A stretch of DNA of 64,000 nt from Pseudomonadota bacterium (GCA_023426545.1 JAFAAN010000084.1:20829-84828); one strand, 5' to 3'. Counted from the first letter of the stretch, positions 42,434-51,790 are shown. The notes: generated from the letters alone by a model not told the origin. A program made the numbers and translations.

Positions 42434-42694
42434 GCGCGCCGATGGGGCAAGAAATCCGCCGCCGGGGACACTCCGCGTCCCGCCGCGGTGCGGCTGTCAA
42501 CGGACGCTGGGGCCGTGGAGGGCGCGGGGGCATGGACGGCGTCCGCGAGCGGTCCCCGGGGCTCCGGGCGTCTGCTACGGTAGGAGCGTCCTTCTTGTCG
42601 CGAAATCGCGGCGGTTCGGTGGCCCTGGGAGGTCGAAGACGTGACGCACTCCGCGGCTGCGCGGGGCCGCCAGGGAAGCGATGGAGCGAGCCTC

Positions 42695-43198
42695 ATGACG
42701 GAACCGTCCCTGGAGGTCCTGGCGCGGCAAACGTTGGAGCGTTGCCGCGTGGCGGGCGTGCGGCTGGCGCTGGTGGAGGCCTGCACCGGCGGGCTCCTCT
42801 GCGCGGCGCTGACGGAGGTGCCGGGGGCCTCCACGGTGGTGGAGCGTGGGTTCATCCCCTACTCGCACGAGTCCAAGGTGGAGCAGCTGGGCGTCCCGCT
42901 GTCGCTGCTCCAGACGCACGGCTCGGTGAGCGCGGAGGCGGTGGAGGCGATGGCGCAGGGGGCGCTGGCGCGCTCCTCGGCGGACTGGGTGGTGGCGGAG
43001 ACGGGCATCGCGGGCCCTGGTGGCGGCACGCTGCAGAAGCCCGTGGGGCTCGTCTTCCTCGCGGTGCTGCGTCGGGGCGAGCCGGCCACGGTGGAGCGGC
43101 ATGTCTTCGCGGGAGACCGGGGGGAGGTCCGGCGCGCCATCGCGGCACGGGTGCTGACGCTGTTGCTGGAGCGGCTGGGCGCACCTGTCCGGCCCTGA
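42695..43198 (+). CDS. CinA C-terminal domain / nicotinamide-nucleotide amidohydrolase
   Basis: A 167-residue single-domain protein. LALVEACTGGLLCAALTEVPGAS with the catalytic Ser/Thr region, ERGFIPYSHESKVEQLGV and VVAETGIAGPGGGTLQKPVGLVFLAV are the family's three core blocks. It deamidates NMN to nicotinate mononucleotide in the pyridine salvage route, so it connects to the nicotinate phosphoribosyltransferase at the start of the window. The usual CTGG Ser is Thr here (EACTGG) as in most members. ATG 42695 has GGAGCGAG six bases upstream; an earlier start adds 18 unconserved residues. Stand-alone. Confidence 0.88.
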   Translation: MTEPSLEVLARQTLERCRVAGVRLALVEACTGGLLCAALTEVPGASTVVERGFIPYSHESKVEQLGVPLSLLQTHGSVSAEAVEAMAQGALARSSADWVVAETGIAGPGGGTLQKPVGLVFLAVLRRGEPATVERHVFAGDRGEVRRAIAARVLTLLLERLGAPVRP

Positions 43199-43280
43199 GC
43201 GGCGCACCCTGGGGGCTTGTTCCCGCTGGAGGCGTCCGTCAGACTCCGGTGGTGCCTGTCTGGCGCACCAGGAGGTCGGC

Positions 43281-43751
43281 ATGGCGAACACCGTGGGTGT
43301 CAACAAGATGTCCGTGGTGACGAAGGACTCGAATGGCGTCACCGTCGCCTTTCCGGACGTGTGCAAGACGCCCAGTCCCGCGGGCCCCGTTCCGATTCCC
43401 TATCCGAACGTCGCCATGTCCTCGGACACGGACAAGGGCACCAAGGACGTGTCGGTGGCGGGCAACCCGGTGTGCGTCCAGGACTCCAACTTCAAGATGA
43501 GTACCGGCGACGAGGCGGGCTCCGCCGGTGGTGGTGTGGCGTCTGGCAAGACGAAGGGCAAGGCCGAGTTCGTCAACTACTCCTTCGACGTGAAGTTCGA
43601 AGGCAAGAACGTGGCGCGGGCCTTCGACCTGATGCTGCACAACGACAAGAACACGCCTCCCGCGCCGCTGATTCAGCCGCCCCTCATTGCCATCGGAAAA
43701 GACGGGAAGGCGGAGCACACCTGCCCCATCTGCGGGAAGAGCGTGTCCTGA
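43281..43751 (+). CDS. DUF4150 (PAAR-like) protein
   Basis: A 156-residue protein. The PVPIPYPNVAMSSDTDKGTK and KDVSVAGNPVCVQDSNFKMS blocks, then GDEAGSAGGGVASGK, are typical of DUF4150, a PAAR-like fold that caps the VgrG spike in type VI secretion and related contractile systems. Four Cys (two in CPICGKS at the end) may bind metal. It has no toxin extension, so it would serve as a spike tip for the separately encoded effector on the other strand. AGGAGG lies six bases upstream of the ATG. It converges with the Imm49 gene. Confidence 0.87.
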   Translation: MANTVGVNKMSVVTKDSNGVTVAFPDVCKTPSPAGPVPIPYPNVAMSSDTDKGTKDVSVAGNPVCVQDSNFKMSTGDEAGSAGGGVASGKTKGKAEFVNYSFDVKFEGKNVARAFDLMLHNDKNTPPAPLIQPPLIAIGKDGKAEHTCPICGKSVS

Positions 43752-43776
43752 CGTCGCGCCGACGGTAGCGGCCCGC

Positions 43777-44571
43777 TCAGGGCAGCGGCACGGACGGGAA
43801 GGTCGTCACCTCGAATGGGGCGTACCGCGTCTGCCGCGCGAGAGAGGGGCAGTACGGATACTCGGGCTCCGTGGGGAGCTCGGCACGCTCCAGCAGGCGG
43901 AGCCAGGCGAGCCCCTCCAGGTAGATGGAGGACTGGGGGACGAAGAGGCTGTCCGTGGCGTAGATGGACTCCCGCTTCATCTTCTTCAGCTTCGCGTCAC
44001 GCTCGTCGAGCAGGTCCGTGAACGCCCGCGAGCAGCCCGTGGCGTCGCGGGCCAGCAGGTGGCGGCCCAGGTCCAGCCTGGGATTCGCTCCCCCCTCCAG
44101 GACGGCCTCGAAGCGGTCGAGGATGGCGTGTAGCTCCTCCTGGGGTGCCTCCAGCACGTAGCGGTGGAGGAAGTGGGCGGCGAGGAAGTCGTCCTCGTAC
44201 TCGGTGCCCTCCGTATGGGTGGTGAGCGAGACGCGGGCAATCTGCCGGGCCAGCTCCCACTGGTTCGCGGCGAGGGCCGCATGGAAGCCGCGGGCGTTGC
44301 TCGCCTTGAGCAGCTTCAGCGGAGGGGGGCTGAGTTTCGCGCCGCGTTCGAGGACCCAGTGGCGCGCCTGGGCGCTTCGGATGAGCTGGTGGAAGAAGGC
44401 ATCCACCTCTGCGTCCAGGAGCAGCTCGCAGATGCCCACGGCCTGGTAGTAGACGCAGGCGGCATCGGCGTCCGCCAGTTGCTGGCGCGGGTCGGCGGAC
44501 TGCATCGCGCCCTGGATGTGGAAGTTCAGCAGGGTGACCAGCTCGCCGCTGATTTCATCCAGTGATTCCAT
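43777..44571 (-). CDS. Imm49 family immunity protein
   Basis: A 264-residue, mainly helical cytoplasmic protein. KASNARGFHAALAANQWELARQIA, EYEDDFLAAHFLHRYVLE and the PTEPEYPYCPSLA end fit the Imm49 family, known as neutralisers of nuclease-type toxins in polymorphic toxin loci. No toxin of the matching kind is next to it, only the AHH nuclease with Imm11 genes, so it may be an orphan collected against other strains' toxins. Last gene of the minus-strand toxin operon, nine bases after the first Imm11 gene. Confidence 0.78.
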   Translation of the reverse strand: MESLDEISGELVTLLNFHIQGAMQSADPRQQLADADAACVYYQAVGICELLLDAEVDAFFHQLIRSAQARHWVLERGAKLSPPPLKLLKASNARGFHAALAANQWELARQIARVSLTTHTEGTEYEDDFLAAHFLHRYVLEAPQEELHAILDRFEAVLEGGANPRLDLGRHLLARDATGCSRAFTDLLDERDAKLKKMKRESIYATDSLFVPQSSIYLEGLAWLRLLERAELPTEPEYPYCPSLARQTRYAPFEVTTFPSVPLP

Positions 44572-44580
44572 GGGTGTGCC

Positions 44581-45162
44581 TCAGTTGCCTCGGTACTCGG
44601 AGACTTCAGGGGTGGAGAAGCCGCGGATGCCCGCGGCCTTCATCCGGGCCGCGAGATCCCGGTGGATGAGGACGACGCTCGCCGCGGATTTCAGGCGAAG
44701 GAGCTGGAAGTCAGCGGGAATCTTGTCCTCGTGTACCGTGAGGTTGGAGATGTGCATCAACTTCTCGGGGTCGAGTCGATTGCGCTTGTACTGGGTTTGC
44801 GTCAAGTCGATGCAGTCGACGAGCGGAAACATGTTGACGACAAAGTAGCGCTCGTTGACCACGCGGTCCTTGTGATTGAGGACCTTGATGGGCAGGTACT
44901 CAACGTGTCGGACGCTCTCTGCCTCCAGGAATGCCCTCGCCTTCTCATTGACGATGAGCTGCCGATCCAGATTGTGAAGCACGTCGTGCAGTGCGACACG
45001 GTCCGGGAAGTCATCGCTCATCCGGTAGGCGGCGTCAGGTGGAATCGTGTCTGATAGAGGAATGCCCTCGCGCAGCTCGAAGCGATCATCGTAGTTCAGC
45101 ATGCTTCCGAAGCGGGCGGCATCGTCTTCGTAAGCAGGCTCGATGAGGACGTAGTTCGTCAT
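44581..45162 (-). CDS. Imm11 (DUF1629) immunity protein, copy 1
   Basis: A 193-residue protein. The MTNYVLIEP start, RMSDDFPDRVALHDVLHNLD, VEYLPIKVLNHKDRVV and NLTVHEDKIPADFQLLRLK segments fit the Imm11/DUF1629 family, which is common in myxobacteria next to AHH nucleases. It shares its plan throughout with the neighbouring copy (for example identical TVHEDKIPADFQL) but differs at many other positions, so the duplication is not recent. It should bind the AHH toxin in the cytoplasm. Upstream gap to copy 2 is 77 bases. Confidence 0.85.
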   Translation of the reverse strand: MTNYVLIEPAYEDDAARFGSMLNYDDRFELREGIPLSDTIPPDAAYRMSDDFPDRVALHDVLHNLDRQLIVNEKARAFLEAESVRHVEYLPIKVLNHKDRVVNERYFVVNMFPLVDCIDLTQTQYKRNRLDPEKLMHISNLTVHEDKIPADFQLLRLKSAASVVLIHRDLAARMKAAGIRGFSTPEVSEYRGN

Positions 45163-45239
45163 GGGAGAACCGTGTTTCCATGGTGGGCTTGAGCGAGCGC
45201 GAACCGGCAGGAGGTTTCTGCCGGTTGCGGCCTCACTGC

Positions 45240-45821
45240 CTAGTTCCCACGATACTCAGAGAGCTCAGGAGTAGCGAACCCGCGGAAACCTGCTGCCTTC
45301 AGTTTCTGCGCGAGTGCACGATGAATGAGCATCGCTCCCGATATGGCCTTGAGTCGAAAGAGCTGAAAGTCAGCGGGAATCTTGTCCTCGTGCACCGTGA
45401 GGTTGCGGATGTTCATCAACTCGTCGGGATCGAGCAGGTTCTCCTCATGCTCGGTCTTTTCCAGGTCGACGCAGTCGACGAGCGGGAGCATGTTGGCGAT
45501 GAAGTAGCGCTCTTTGACTTCTCGGCCCTTGTGGTTGAGGACTTTGACTGGAAGGTATTCGATGTGCTGAACGCCTTCTGCCTCGAGGAAGGAGCGCACC
45601 TTCTCGCTGATGACGAGCTGGCTGTCTGGATTGTAGAGCACGTCGCTCAGGGCGATGTTGTCCGGAAAGTCATCATGCATGCGGTAGGCCGCATCAGGGG
45701 GAAATGATGAGGACAGTTCAACGCCCGCGGAGAGCTTGAATGATTTGTCGTAGTTCTGGATGTATCCGAATCGGGCGGCGTCGCCTTCGGGGATTGTCGT
45801 GATGAGAGCGTAGTTGTTCAT
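45240..45821 (-). CDS. Imm11 (DUF1629) immunity protein, copy 2
   Basis: A 193-residue paralogue of the next Imm11 gene, collinear from MNNYALITT to ELSEYRGN. It lies 17 bases after the AHH nuclease stop, so it is the likely cognate immunity gene, with copy 1 as a diverged spare. I chose ATG 45821 because the product then lines up with copy 1; a longer in-frame start overlaps the toxin gene. These two genes and the toxin use noticeably more A/T than the rest of the window. Confidence 0.85.
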   Translation of the reverse strand: MNNYALITTIPEGDAARFGYIQNYDKSFKLSAGVELSSSFPPDAAYRMHDDFPDNIALSDVLYNPDSQLVISEKVRSFLEAEGVQHIEYLPVKVLNHKGREVKERYFIANMLPLVDCVDLEKTEHEENLLDPDELMNIRNLTVHEDKIPADFQLFRLKAISGAMLIHRALAQKLKAAGFRGFATPELSEYRGN

Positions 45822-45838
45822 GGTCTTGGACTGTGGCC

Positions 45839-46558
45839 CTAGATGATGCCCGGAGACATGGGTGCCGAGGCTACCTGCCTTGACATGCACATCGGTTTCC
45901 ACCAGCCATCCTGGGCCTTGTCGTAACGGTTGCGCAGGTTGGCCTCCACGCCCGAGAATCCTCCTCCTCCGGGGCCCGCTCCGATGCTCACGAGCTCATT
46001 CCAGAAGTGAGTGACTTCATTCATCAGCATTTGTCTGATCGCTTCGGGCTTGGGGTGCTTGTTCTTTTCCTTGAGAGCCTCGAGCTTCGTCCAGATGTTT
46101 GACTTGAGCCGGGCTGCGACCTCACCGTTGTACTCCGTATGCCCCCAGTTGCATGGGTTGTGCACTGGCAGGTCACCCGGGAACTCAACCTTCAGGTGAG
46201 CCTGGTTGGCGTACTGCTGGACGGTGCCCCATCGACGCATGGTGACGGTCTTCTCCCGGTCGTGGACGAAGGGGACCGTCTTGTCCTTCTGGAAGTGCAG
46301 GATGAACGCCGTCAGCTTCGGCAGCCCGCCCATGGCATAGGACTTGTTGATGTCGAAGTCCGTGGCGCGCAGGCACTCGTGGATGAACGGGTCCGTAATC
46401 TGCCCGAACACCACGCCCGGGAGGACGTGGTGGGCGTCCCAGCGGTTGCCATGGTAGCCCCGGCCGCAGGACTCGCACTCCTTCCGGTATTCCCTGGACT
46501 CGTACTTCTGGAAGACGCCTTTCCAGTCCGTCTGCGGTTTGAGGCAGTCGCCGCTCAT
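45839..46558 (-). CDS. AHH-type HNH/EndoVII nuclease effector
   Basis: A 239-residue protein. RWDAHHVLPGVVFG carries the AHH motif (D41, A42, H43, H44) of the HNH/EndoVII superfamily toxins, and C28/C31 in CESCGRGY may hold zinc. HNPCNWGHTEYNGEV later fits the second metal strand. The predicted role is DNA or RNA cleavage in a target cell. There is no signal peptide and no fused PAAR or Rhs part, so transfer must use a separate adaptor: the DUF2169 gene upstream and the DUF4150 gene nearby. It overlaps the ketosynthase-like gene by four bases and is followed by two Imm11 genes. Confidence 0.82.
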   Translation of the reverse strand: MSGDCLKPQTDWKGVFQKYESREYRKECESCGRGYHGNRWDAHHVLPGVVFGQITDPFIHECLRATDFDINKSYAMGGLPKLTAFILHFQKDKTVPFVHDREKTVTMRRWGTVQQYANQAHLKVEFPGDLPVHNPCNWGHTEYNGEVAARLKSNIWTKLEALKEKNKHPKPEAIRQMLMNEVTHFWNELVSIGAGPGGGGFSGVEANLRNRYDKAQDGWWKPMCMSRQVASAPMSPGII

Positions 46559-47682
46559 GTCGTCCCCCGGGTCAGGTGTCGCGTCACCGTGAAGCTCCCC
46601 TTCGCCCCGTTGTCCGACGCGGCCCAGACGAGGAGCGAGTCCGAGGCATGGTAACCGCGCGCGAACGCCTGTGTCGCCATGCTCGCCGCGATGAAGCCGG
46701 AGGCCGCGCGCGTTTCGCCGAAGGACAGGGCGGGGAGCGTCAGTGAATCGAGCGTGTACTCCTGTCGCAGCCGCACCAGCGCCATGCCCCAGTCCTGGCT
46801 CCGGACCGCATCGCCATTCAAGTCGCCGTAGAGGCCCGTGCAGGGCTCGGGCGCCTGTCGCAGCGTGCCGCGGATGACCTCGCTCAAGACGCGCCCGTCC
46901 GGTGGTGGTGACGCGAAGCGGTGCGCGGCGTCCTGCTGGAGGCTCAACCCCTCCACCGTGGCCAGGACGCGGCGCTCCTCGCGCCGGACCCGCTCTGTCT
47001 CCTCCAGCAGCAGGAAGGCCGCGCCCTCCCCCGGCATCAGGCCCACGGGGCGCGTGGCCGTCTTCAGGATGCGGAGCGTGTTGCACGCCTCCAGCCATCG
47101 AGGCTCCAGCAGGGAGTCCACGCCACCGATGAGGCACCGCGTCACCCGCCCGATGCGCAGCAACTCCGCCGCCGCGCGCAGCAGCGTGACGATGCCCGCC
47201 TGGTCCTCGAAGAACACCTCTTGGACCGCTGGGCTCGTGGTGAGACCGGCCGCGCGCAGAAGCCGGCGCACGTACTCCGCGCGGTACCAGGGCTGAAGTG
47301 CTTCGTAGGGGACGGGCTGTCCGCTCACCGGGTGGCCCTGGCGCTGGTGCGCGGCGCGCAGCAGGTAGTCGCTCGGGAGGTTGATCAGCACCGCGGTCCG
47401 CTCCATCCCCACGGCGGGGACGCGGCGCAGCAGGTCCTTCAAGGCCAGCGAGCCCAGCCGGACCCAGCGGCCCAACTCCGCGAACCCCTGGGTGAGCACG
47501 CCCACCGAGTGCACCGTCACGGGGACCATCGCCTCGGCCTGGCTGTCCTGGACCGTGAACTCGCCGTCTGTCGTCTGGGTGAGGCCGGCCCGCGCGGCGG
47601 AACACACCAGCTCCACGTCGGCGCCCAGGCTGGAGACCAGACCGGCTCCCGTGATGGCGAGTGTGCCTCTCGCTGTTGACAT
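46555..47682 (-). CDS. Beta-ketoacyl synthase-fold protein, apparently inactive
   Basis: A 375-residue thiolase-fold protein. LAITGAGLVSSLGAD, LIGGVDSLLEPRWLE and VGLMPGEGAAFLLLEE follow ketosynthases. The catalytic Cys region reads FFEDQAGIVTLL with no Cys. The two active-site His regions read YGDLNGDAV (for HGTxT) and LPALSFGETRAASG, so all three catalytic residues seem lost. Proteins of this kind recur in DUF2169 effector operons, so a structural or adaptor job is more likely than fatty acid synthesis (inference). The stop overlaps the AHH toxin start in ATGA; GAGGAGAGG precedes its own ATG. Confidence 0.8.
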   Translation of the reverse strand: MSTARGTLAITGAGLVSSLGADVELVCSAARAGLTQTTDGEFTVQDSQAEAMVPVTVHSVGVLTQGFAELGRWVRLGSLALKDLLRRVPAVGMERTAVLINLPSDYLLRAAHQRQGHPVSGQPVPYEALQPWYRAEYVRRLLRAAGLTTSPAVQEVFFEDQAGIVTLLRAAAELLRIGRVTRCLIGGVDSLLEPRWLEACNTLRILKTATRPVGLMPGEGAAFLLLEETERVRREERRVLATVEGLSLQQDAAHRFASPPPDGRVLSEVIRGTLRQAPEPCTGLYGDLNGDAVRSQDWGMALVRLRQEYTLDSLTLPALSFGETRAASGFIAASMATQAFARGYHASDSLLVWAASDNGAKGSFTVTRHLTRGTT

Positions 47683-47720
47683 GGCCCTCTCCTCTAGCAC
47701 GGTAGCGCCCCCGGGTGCCG

Positions 47721-49036
47721 TCACTCCTGGCTCAGGAACTGCTTCAAGGGGGCGCGCAGGTCCGTCTCCCGGAACGTCCAGGGCCGCGCCAGCGCCAGTC
47801 CCTGCTGGAGCGCGGAGGCGTGGGTCTCCAGGCGTTGCGCATCTCGGCTCCGCATCGCGGCCTCCTGCGCCAGCAGGTGCCTGCGCCGCATGGGCTCTTG
47901 GCGCAGCGCTTCCTGCAACACGGGCGCGCTGAAGGGCCTGCCCCGCAAGTAGCGCGTCTGCGGCTCGAAGCGCTTCCGAGCGTCGGCCCACCACGCCGCG
48001 ACCGCGTCCGCATGGGCCGCCGCCAGGTCCTCCTCGGGGGACGGCGTGAGGTCGGCGTCGAGGTCCTCCTCCTCGAGCGGGAGGGCCGCCTCCTCCTCCG
48101 TCAACTCGCGCCGGTAGCTGCCTACGAGTTCCAACCCGGTGATGGCGGAGAACGCCTCCGCGCCCAGCCGGGCGAAGCGCAGGTCCTCGTCCCGCATCCA
48201 CTCCAGCGCGGCCTCGGCCACGGCGATGCGGCCACTGAAGCCCAGAGCCCAGACGGCCTCGGCGCGCAGCGCGGGGACGCGGGTGAGCGCGAGGAGCACA
48301 TCCAGGTCCGCGGGCTCGCCGCCCAGGGCAAGCCATTCCATGGCCCGGCGGCTTCCGCGCACCTGCTGCGCCACGAGTTGCTGGCAGCACCGCAAAGCGG
48401 AGCGCATGCCAAGCGACAGGCCCAGGTCGATGGCGGCGTCGCGGACCTCGGGCACGGGAGCGTCCAGCAGCGCATGAATCTGGCGGGCCTCGACGCGCTC
48501 CGGTGTGGCGCGCGCGGCCCGGAGCGCGGCGGCCGCCACCTCGGGGAACTCATTCTTCAGGGCCTGGGGCAGCGCGGCTCCGGCATCCCATCCCCGCAGC
48601 GCGTGGACGTCGAGCACGGCGGCGCGCGCGCTGTCCGGAAGGGTGGAGGGAAGCGCCGCCATCCGGGCTTCGAGGTCCGCGCGCTCACATCGCTCCAGCG
48701 CCTTGCGCAGGCCCGATGTTGGAACGCCGTCCCCTCCGAGAGCAGCCCGAGCACCCCCGCCACCTGACTGTCCTGGAGCAGCAGGGGCGCGGCCGCGGCG
48801 GCGACGAGCGGCGCGTCTTCTTCCTCCAGGGCGGGTTTCAGCAGCCGCGTGGCCACGGCCTCGCCGCCGATGAGGAGCCCGTCGAGATGGGCTCGCAGCC
48901 GCTGCTCCTGCTCCACGGCATCCGCGAGCGTGTGGCGCGGGGAGCGGAAGATGGCGTCCAGCCGCGCCCACAGGAACGCGGCTTCCGAGAGGTGCCGCTC
49001 GGCGATGGTCCAGCCGTGAACGATGTCTGGATACAT
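47721..49036 (-). pseudogene. TIGR02270 family (HEAT-like) protein, frameshifted
   Basis: Two frames together give one protein of ~438 residues. Residues from MYPDIVHGWTIAERH to GVLGLLSEG run in one frame from 49036, and DGVPTSGLRKALERCERADL to the end (FLSQE) run in the next. They join at a CCCC run (48731-48734, GGGG on the coding strand); one more G would restore the frame. The protein has helical HEAT-like repeats and is a known companion of DUF2169 in type VI effector operons. Either the gene is broken or one base is missing in the assembly. It is followed 38 bases on by the ketosynthase-like gene. Confidence 0.75.
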
Positions 49037-49065
49037 GTGGCTCCCGTGTCCGCCGCAGAGAGGGC

Positions 49066-50097
49066 TCAGGCCTTCCTGGACATGCCAGCGGCCGTGATGT
49101 GGATGCGGCCCAGGTCGTGCAGCCCATCGTCGAGCACGACGTGTCCGCGCCAGAGCAGCAGCACCTGCTCCGCATCGGCGTCCAGGATGACGGTGTCCAG
49201 GCGCATCTCGGGTGTCGCGTCGTCGCGTCCCGCGAGTGCCACCGTGACGACCGGCGGCGCCTGTCCGGGGAGCGAGAAGGCGCGCCGGCCCGAGGGGAAT
49301 GCGCCCGCGATGATGACGGGCTCATCTCCCTTCAGATAGCCCGGCGCGACCAGCCCTGGCGCGGCGGCGTTGAAGAAGCGCCGGTCGAAGTCCCTGGGCA
49401 GCAGCGGCTTGCGCGTCTTGTTCCAGCCCTCGTCGTAGGTGCCGCCATGCTTCGCGCGCGGATGCCAGTGTGGAGACGTGAAGCCGAAGCCCGCGGGCAC
49501 CACCCGCTGGCCGAACTCCCGCAGGGGCTCCGTGGCGGGGTCTTCCAGGTTGGGCAGCTTCAGTCCCTCCTCGAAGTGGCGAGGACTGGCGCGAAAGCCC
49601 ACGCCCACGGGGTTGCGCGGCTCGAACGAGGGGTTCGCCGTGTCCGTCTTGTCCCAGCCGCCGAAGGCGCGCTCCCACGTGAGCGGGATTTTGTCGAAGG
49701 GGAGCGGCCTCGTGGCCGTCACGTGCCCCATGCTCTTGAACCAGGTCCGCTCACCCAGGACGCGCACGGCCTTCTTCAGCGGCCCGACCTGGAGCGCCAC
49801 CAAGGCCTCGGTAGCGCCCTTCTGAGGTGGGTAGGCATGGCCGATGAGCGCCACGTCCGTGGCCGACTTGATGAAGGCGCACTCGGGTTCGTACTTGTCG
49901 CTGGACTCGCCGGGTTTGCCCCAGGACTCGCCGCTCCATGTCACCGGAACCTGCTCGTCCGCGAGCTTCAGCCCGGAGGGCCCGAGGGCATACGTGGCCT
50001 TCACGACGAGCAGCAGCAGGGGCCTCCCATCTTCATCGGCGAGGCCCATCATGTCGAAGGCAAAGGGCGTGTCGTTCTCGAGAGTGGGATGTCCCAT
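49066..50097 (-). CDS. DUF2169 type VI effector adaptor
   Basis: A 343-residue protein. NDTPFAFDMMGLADEDGRPL, the KATYAL strand, RTWFKSMGHVTATRPLPFDKIPLTWERAFGGWD-type region (GGWDKTDTANPSFEPRNPVG) and FNAAAPGLVAPGYLKGDEPV are typical of DUF2169. These proteins bridge an effector to its PAAR-like tip in type VI secretion. It is the first gene of the minus-strand operon through TIGR02270, ketosynthase-like, AHH toxin and immunity genes. Start ATG 50097; the 70 bases before it carry a weak promoter at most. VgrG and structural type VI genes are not in the window. Confidence 0.85.
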   Translation of the reverse strand: MGHPTLENDTPFAFDMMGLADEDGRPLLLLVVKATYALGPSGLKLADEQVPVTWSGESWGKPGESSDKYEPECAFIKSATDVALIGHAYPPQKGATEALVALQVGPLKKAVRVLGERTWFKSMGHVTATRPLPFDKIPLTWERAFGGWDKTDTANPSFEPRNPVGVGFRASPRHFEEGLKLPNLEDPATEPLREFGQRVVPAGFGFTSPHWHPRAKHGGTYDEGWNKTRKPLLPRDFDRRFFNAAAPGLVAPGYLKGDEPVIIAGAFPSGRRAFSLPGQAPPVVTVALAGRDDATPEMRLDTVILDADAEQVLLLWRGHVVLDDGLHDLGRIHITAAGMSRKA

Positions 50098-50168
50098 GAC
50101 TTTCCGACTCAAAGGGGGGGCGGCTGCTCCACCGTCAGCGGCCAATCCTAGCAGGGGCAGCGGAAGTG

Positions 50169-50260
50169 CTACCAAGCCCCCACCGCCAGCAGGCCCGTAA
50201 GGGCCGCGTACAGCGGCACGTTGAGCGCCAGCGTTAGCTTCCTCCACGCGCGAGCCGCCT
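50169..50260 (-). pseudogene. Tail of a membrane protein gene
   Basis: The minus frame ending at 50169 reads AWRKLTLALNVPLYAALTGL and closes LAVGAW, a plausible last helix of a membrane protein. No matching upstream part exists: it runs into the FG-GAP gene on the other strand. It is most simply the remnant left by a deletion. Low support. Confidence 0.35.
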
Positions 50261-50310
50261 GGCAGCGCGGCGGGCGTGAGTCGCTGCGCGCCCTGGTGTC
50301 CTCCGGCTGG

Positions 50311-51789
50311 TTGAAGCGCGCCGCCGTGGTAGGCGGGCTGGGCGCTGTCATGCCCGGCGGCTACACGCTGGCCGCCGCGCCCGGCGAGCGGGCCACGCTG
50401 CTGTCCTTCCGCATGGAGCGTGTGGACGCAAGGGCGGCCGGGTTGCACTCCTCCATGGGCGACACGCTCGAGGAGTTGGACCCGCGCCTCGGGCACGTCG
50501 CGAAGTGGCTGGTCGCGGTGGGGGATGCCATCGCGGTGGGGGATTATGACGGTGACGGCCTGCCCGACTTGTTCCTCACGCATCCGCTGGGGCGCCCCGA
50601 GGACCACGCGGTCCTCTACCGCAGCCTGGGCGGCCTCCGCTTCGAGCGGGTCCACGTCCCGGCGCTGGAGCGCTTCGCCACGCGCTACAAGGAAGAGGGG
50701 CTGCCGGGCGGCGGCACCTTCGTGGATTGGGACGGCGACGGTGACCTGGACCTCGCGGTGGCGGTGGCCTTCGGGCCCGTCCGCCTGCTGCGGAACACCC
50801 TGCGCGAGACGGGGACGGCGGGCTTCGAGGACGTGACGGAAGCGGCGTGGGTGACGGAACACGCGGTGAGCCTGGGGCTCACCTTCCTGGACTATGACCG
50901 GGACGGGCACCTGGACCTCTTCGTTCTCAACGTGATGACCACGCACCTGCCGGACTACTCGCCGCCGGTGCCGCTCAACCTCTTCCAACTTCCCCAGCCC
51001 GAGCACCCCGGCGACCGCCGCATGTTCCGCTTCATGCACGACGGCTGGCACAACGCGGCCAACGGCGGCCACAACGCGCTCTACCGGGGCCGGGGGATGG
51101 CACCTTCGAGAAGGTGGACCTCGCCGCGATGGGCATGCCGGAGACGCACTGGTCGCTGGCGGTGAGCACGGTGGACTTCAACCGCGACGGGTGGACGGAC
51201 CTGTACGTGGCCAACGACTTTGGCCCGGATGACGTCTACCTCAACGAAGGAGGCGTGCGCTTCCGCCGCGTGGCGGGCCGCCTCTTCGGGGAGATTGGTA
51301 GGGACACGTACAAGGGGATGAATGCCTCCGTGGCGGACTTCGACCGCAATGGCTGGCTGGACGTGTATGTCTCCAACGTTCACCACTCGCTCCAGGCGGA
51401 GGGCAGCCTGCCCTGGATGGTGGGGCCGGGGAGGGACGCCTTCACTCCGGCGTTCCGGGACGAGGCCACCTTTCGTGGCGCGCTCAATGAGCGCCGCTTC
51501 GGCTGGGGCGCGGCGGCGGGCGACCTGGACAACGACGGCTGGCCGGACCTGGTGCAAGCCAATGGCATGGTGGACGACCGGCTGGACGCGGCGCGGTGTG
51601 GAGCAGGTGCAGGAGGTGGGGCTGATGGGCGGCTTCTCCGCCTCGGCGGACACCCGGCTGCACTTCGGGCTGGGGCGGTACGCGGGGCCCGTGACGGCAC
51701 GGATACACTGGTACGGAGGCGCCATGCAGGAGGTGACGCTGGCGCCCGACCGGACGCATGTGCTGCGTCAGCCGCCGGACGCCGGAGCA
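50311..51789 (+). pseudogene. CRTAC1-type FG-GAP repeat protein, broken
   Basis: FG-GAP/VCBS repeats with Ca-binding DxDxDG loops are clear: DYDGDGLPDLF, DWDGDGDLDLA, DYDRDGHLDLF, DFNRDGWTDLY, DFDRNGWLDVY and DLDNDGWPDLV. A C-terminal ASPIC/UnbV-like end follows (GLMGGFSASADTRLHFGLG). Frame 1 breaks at a five-G run (51092-51096), where one extra G would lead into GTFEKVDLAAMGMPETHW. A second jump near 51590 joins VDDRLDA to VEQVQEVG and looks like a sizeable deletion, because intact members have another repeat block there. The intact protein would be a secreted beta-propeller. The start is unclear (a TTG at 50311 fits the first conserved residues). Confidence 0.7.
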
Positions 51790-51790
51790 T

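Noticed and set aside
45822..45902. Longer start for Imm11 copy 2
   Set aside because: Extends into the toxin gene end, and the first 27 residues have no counterpart in copy 1.
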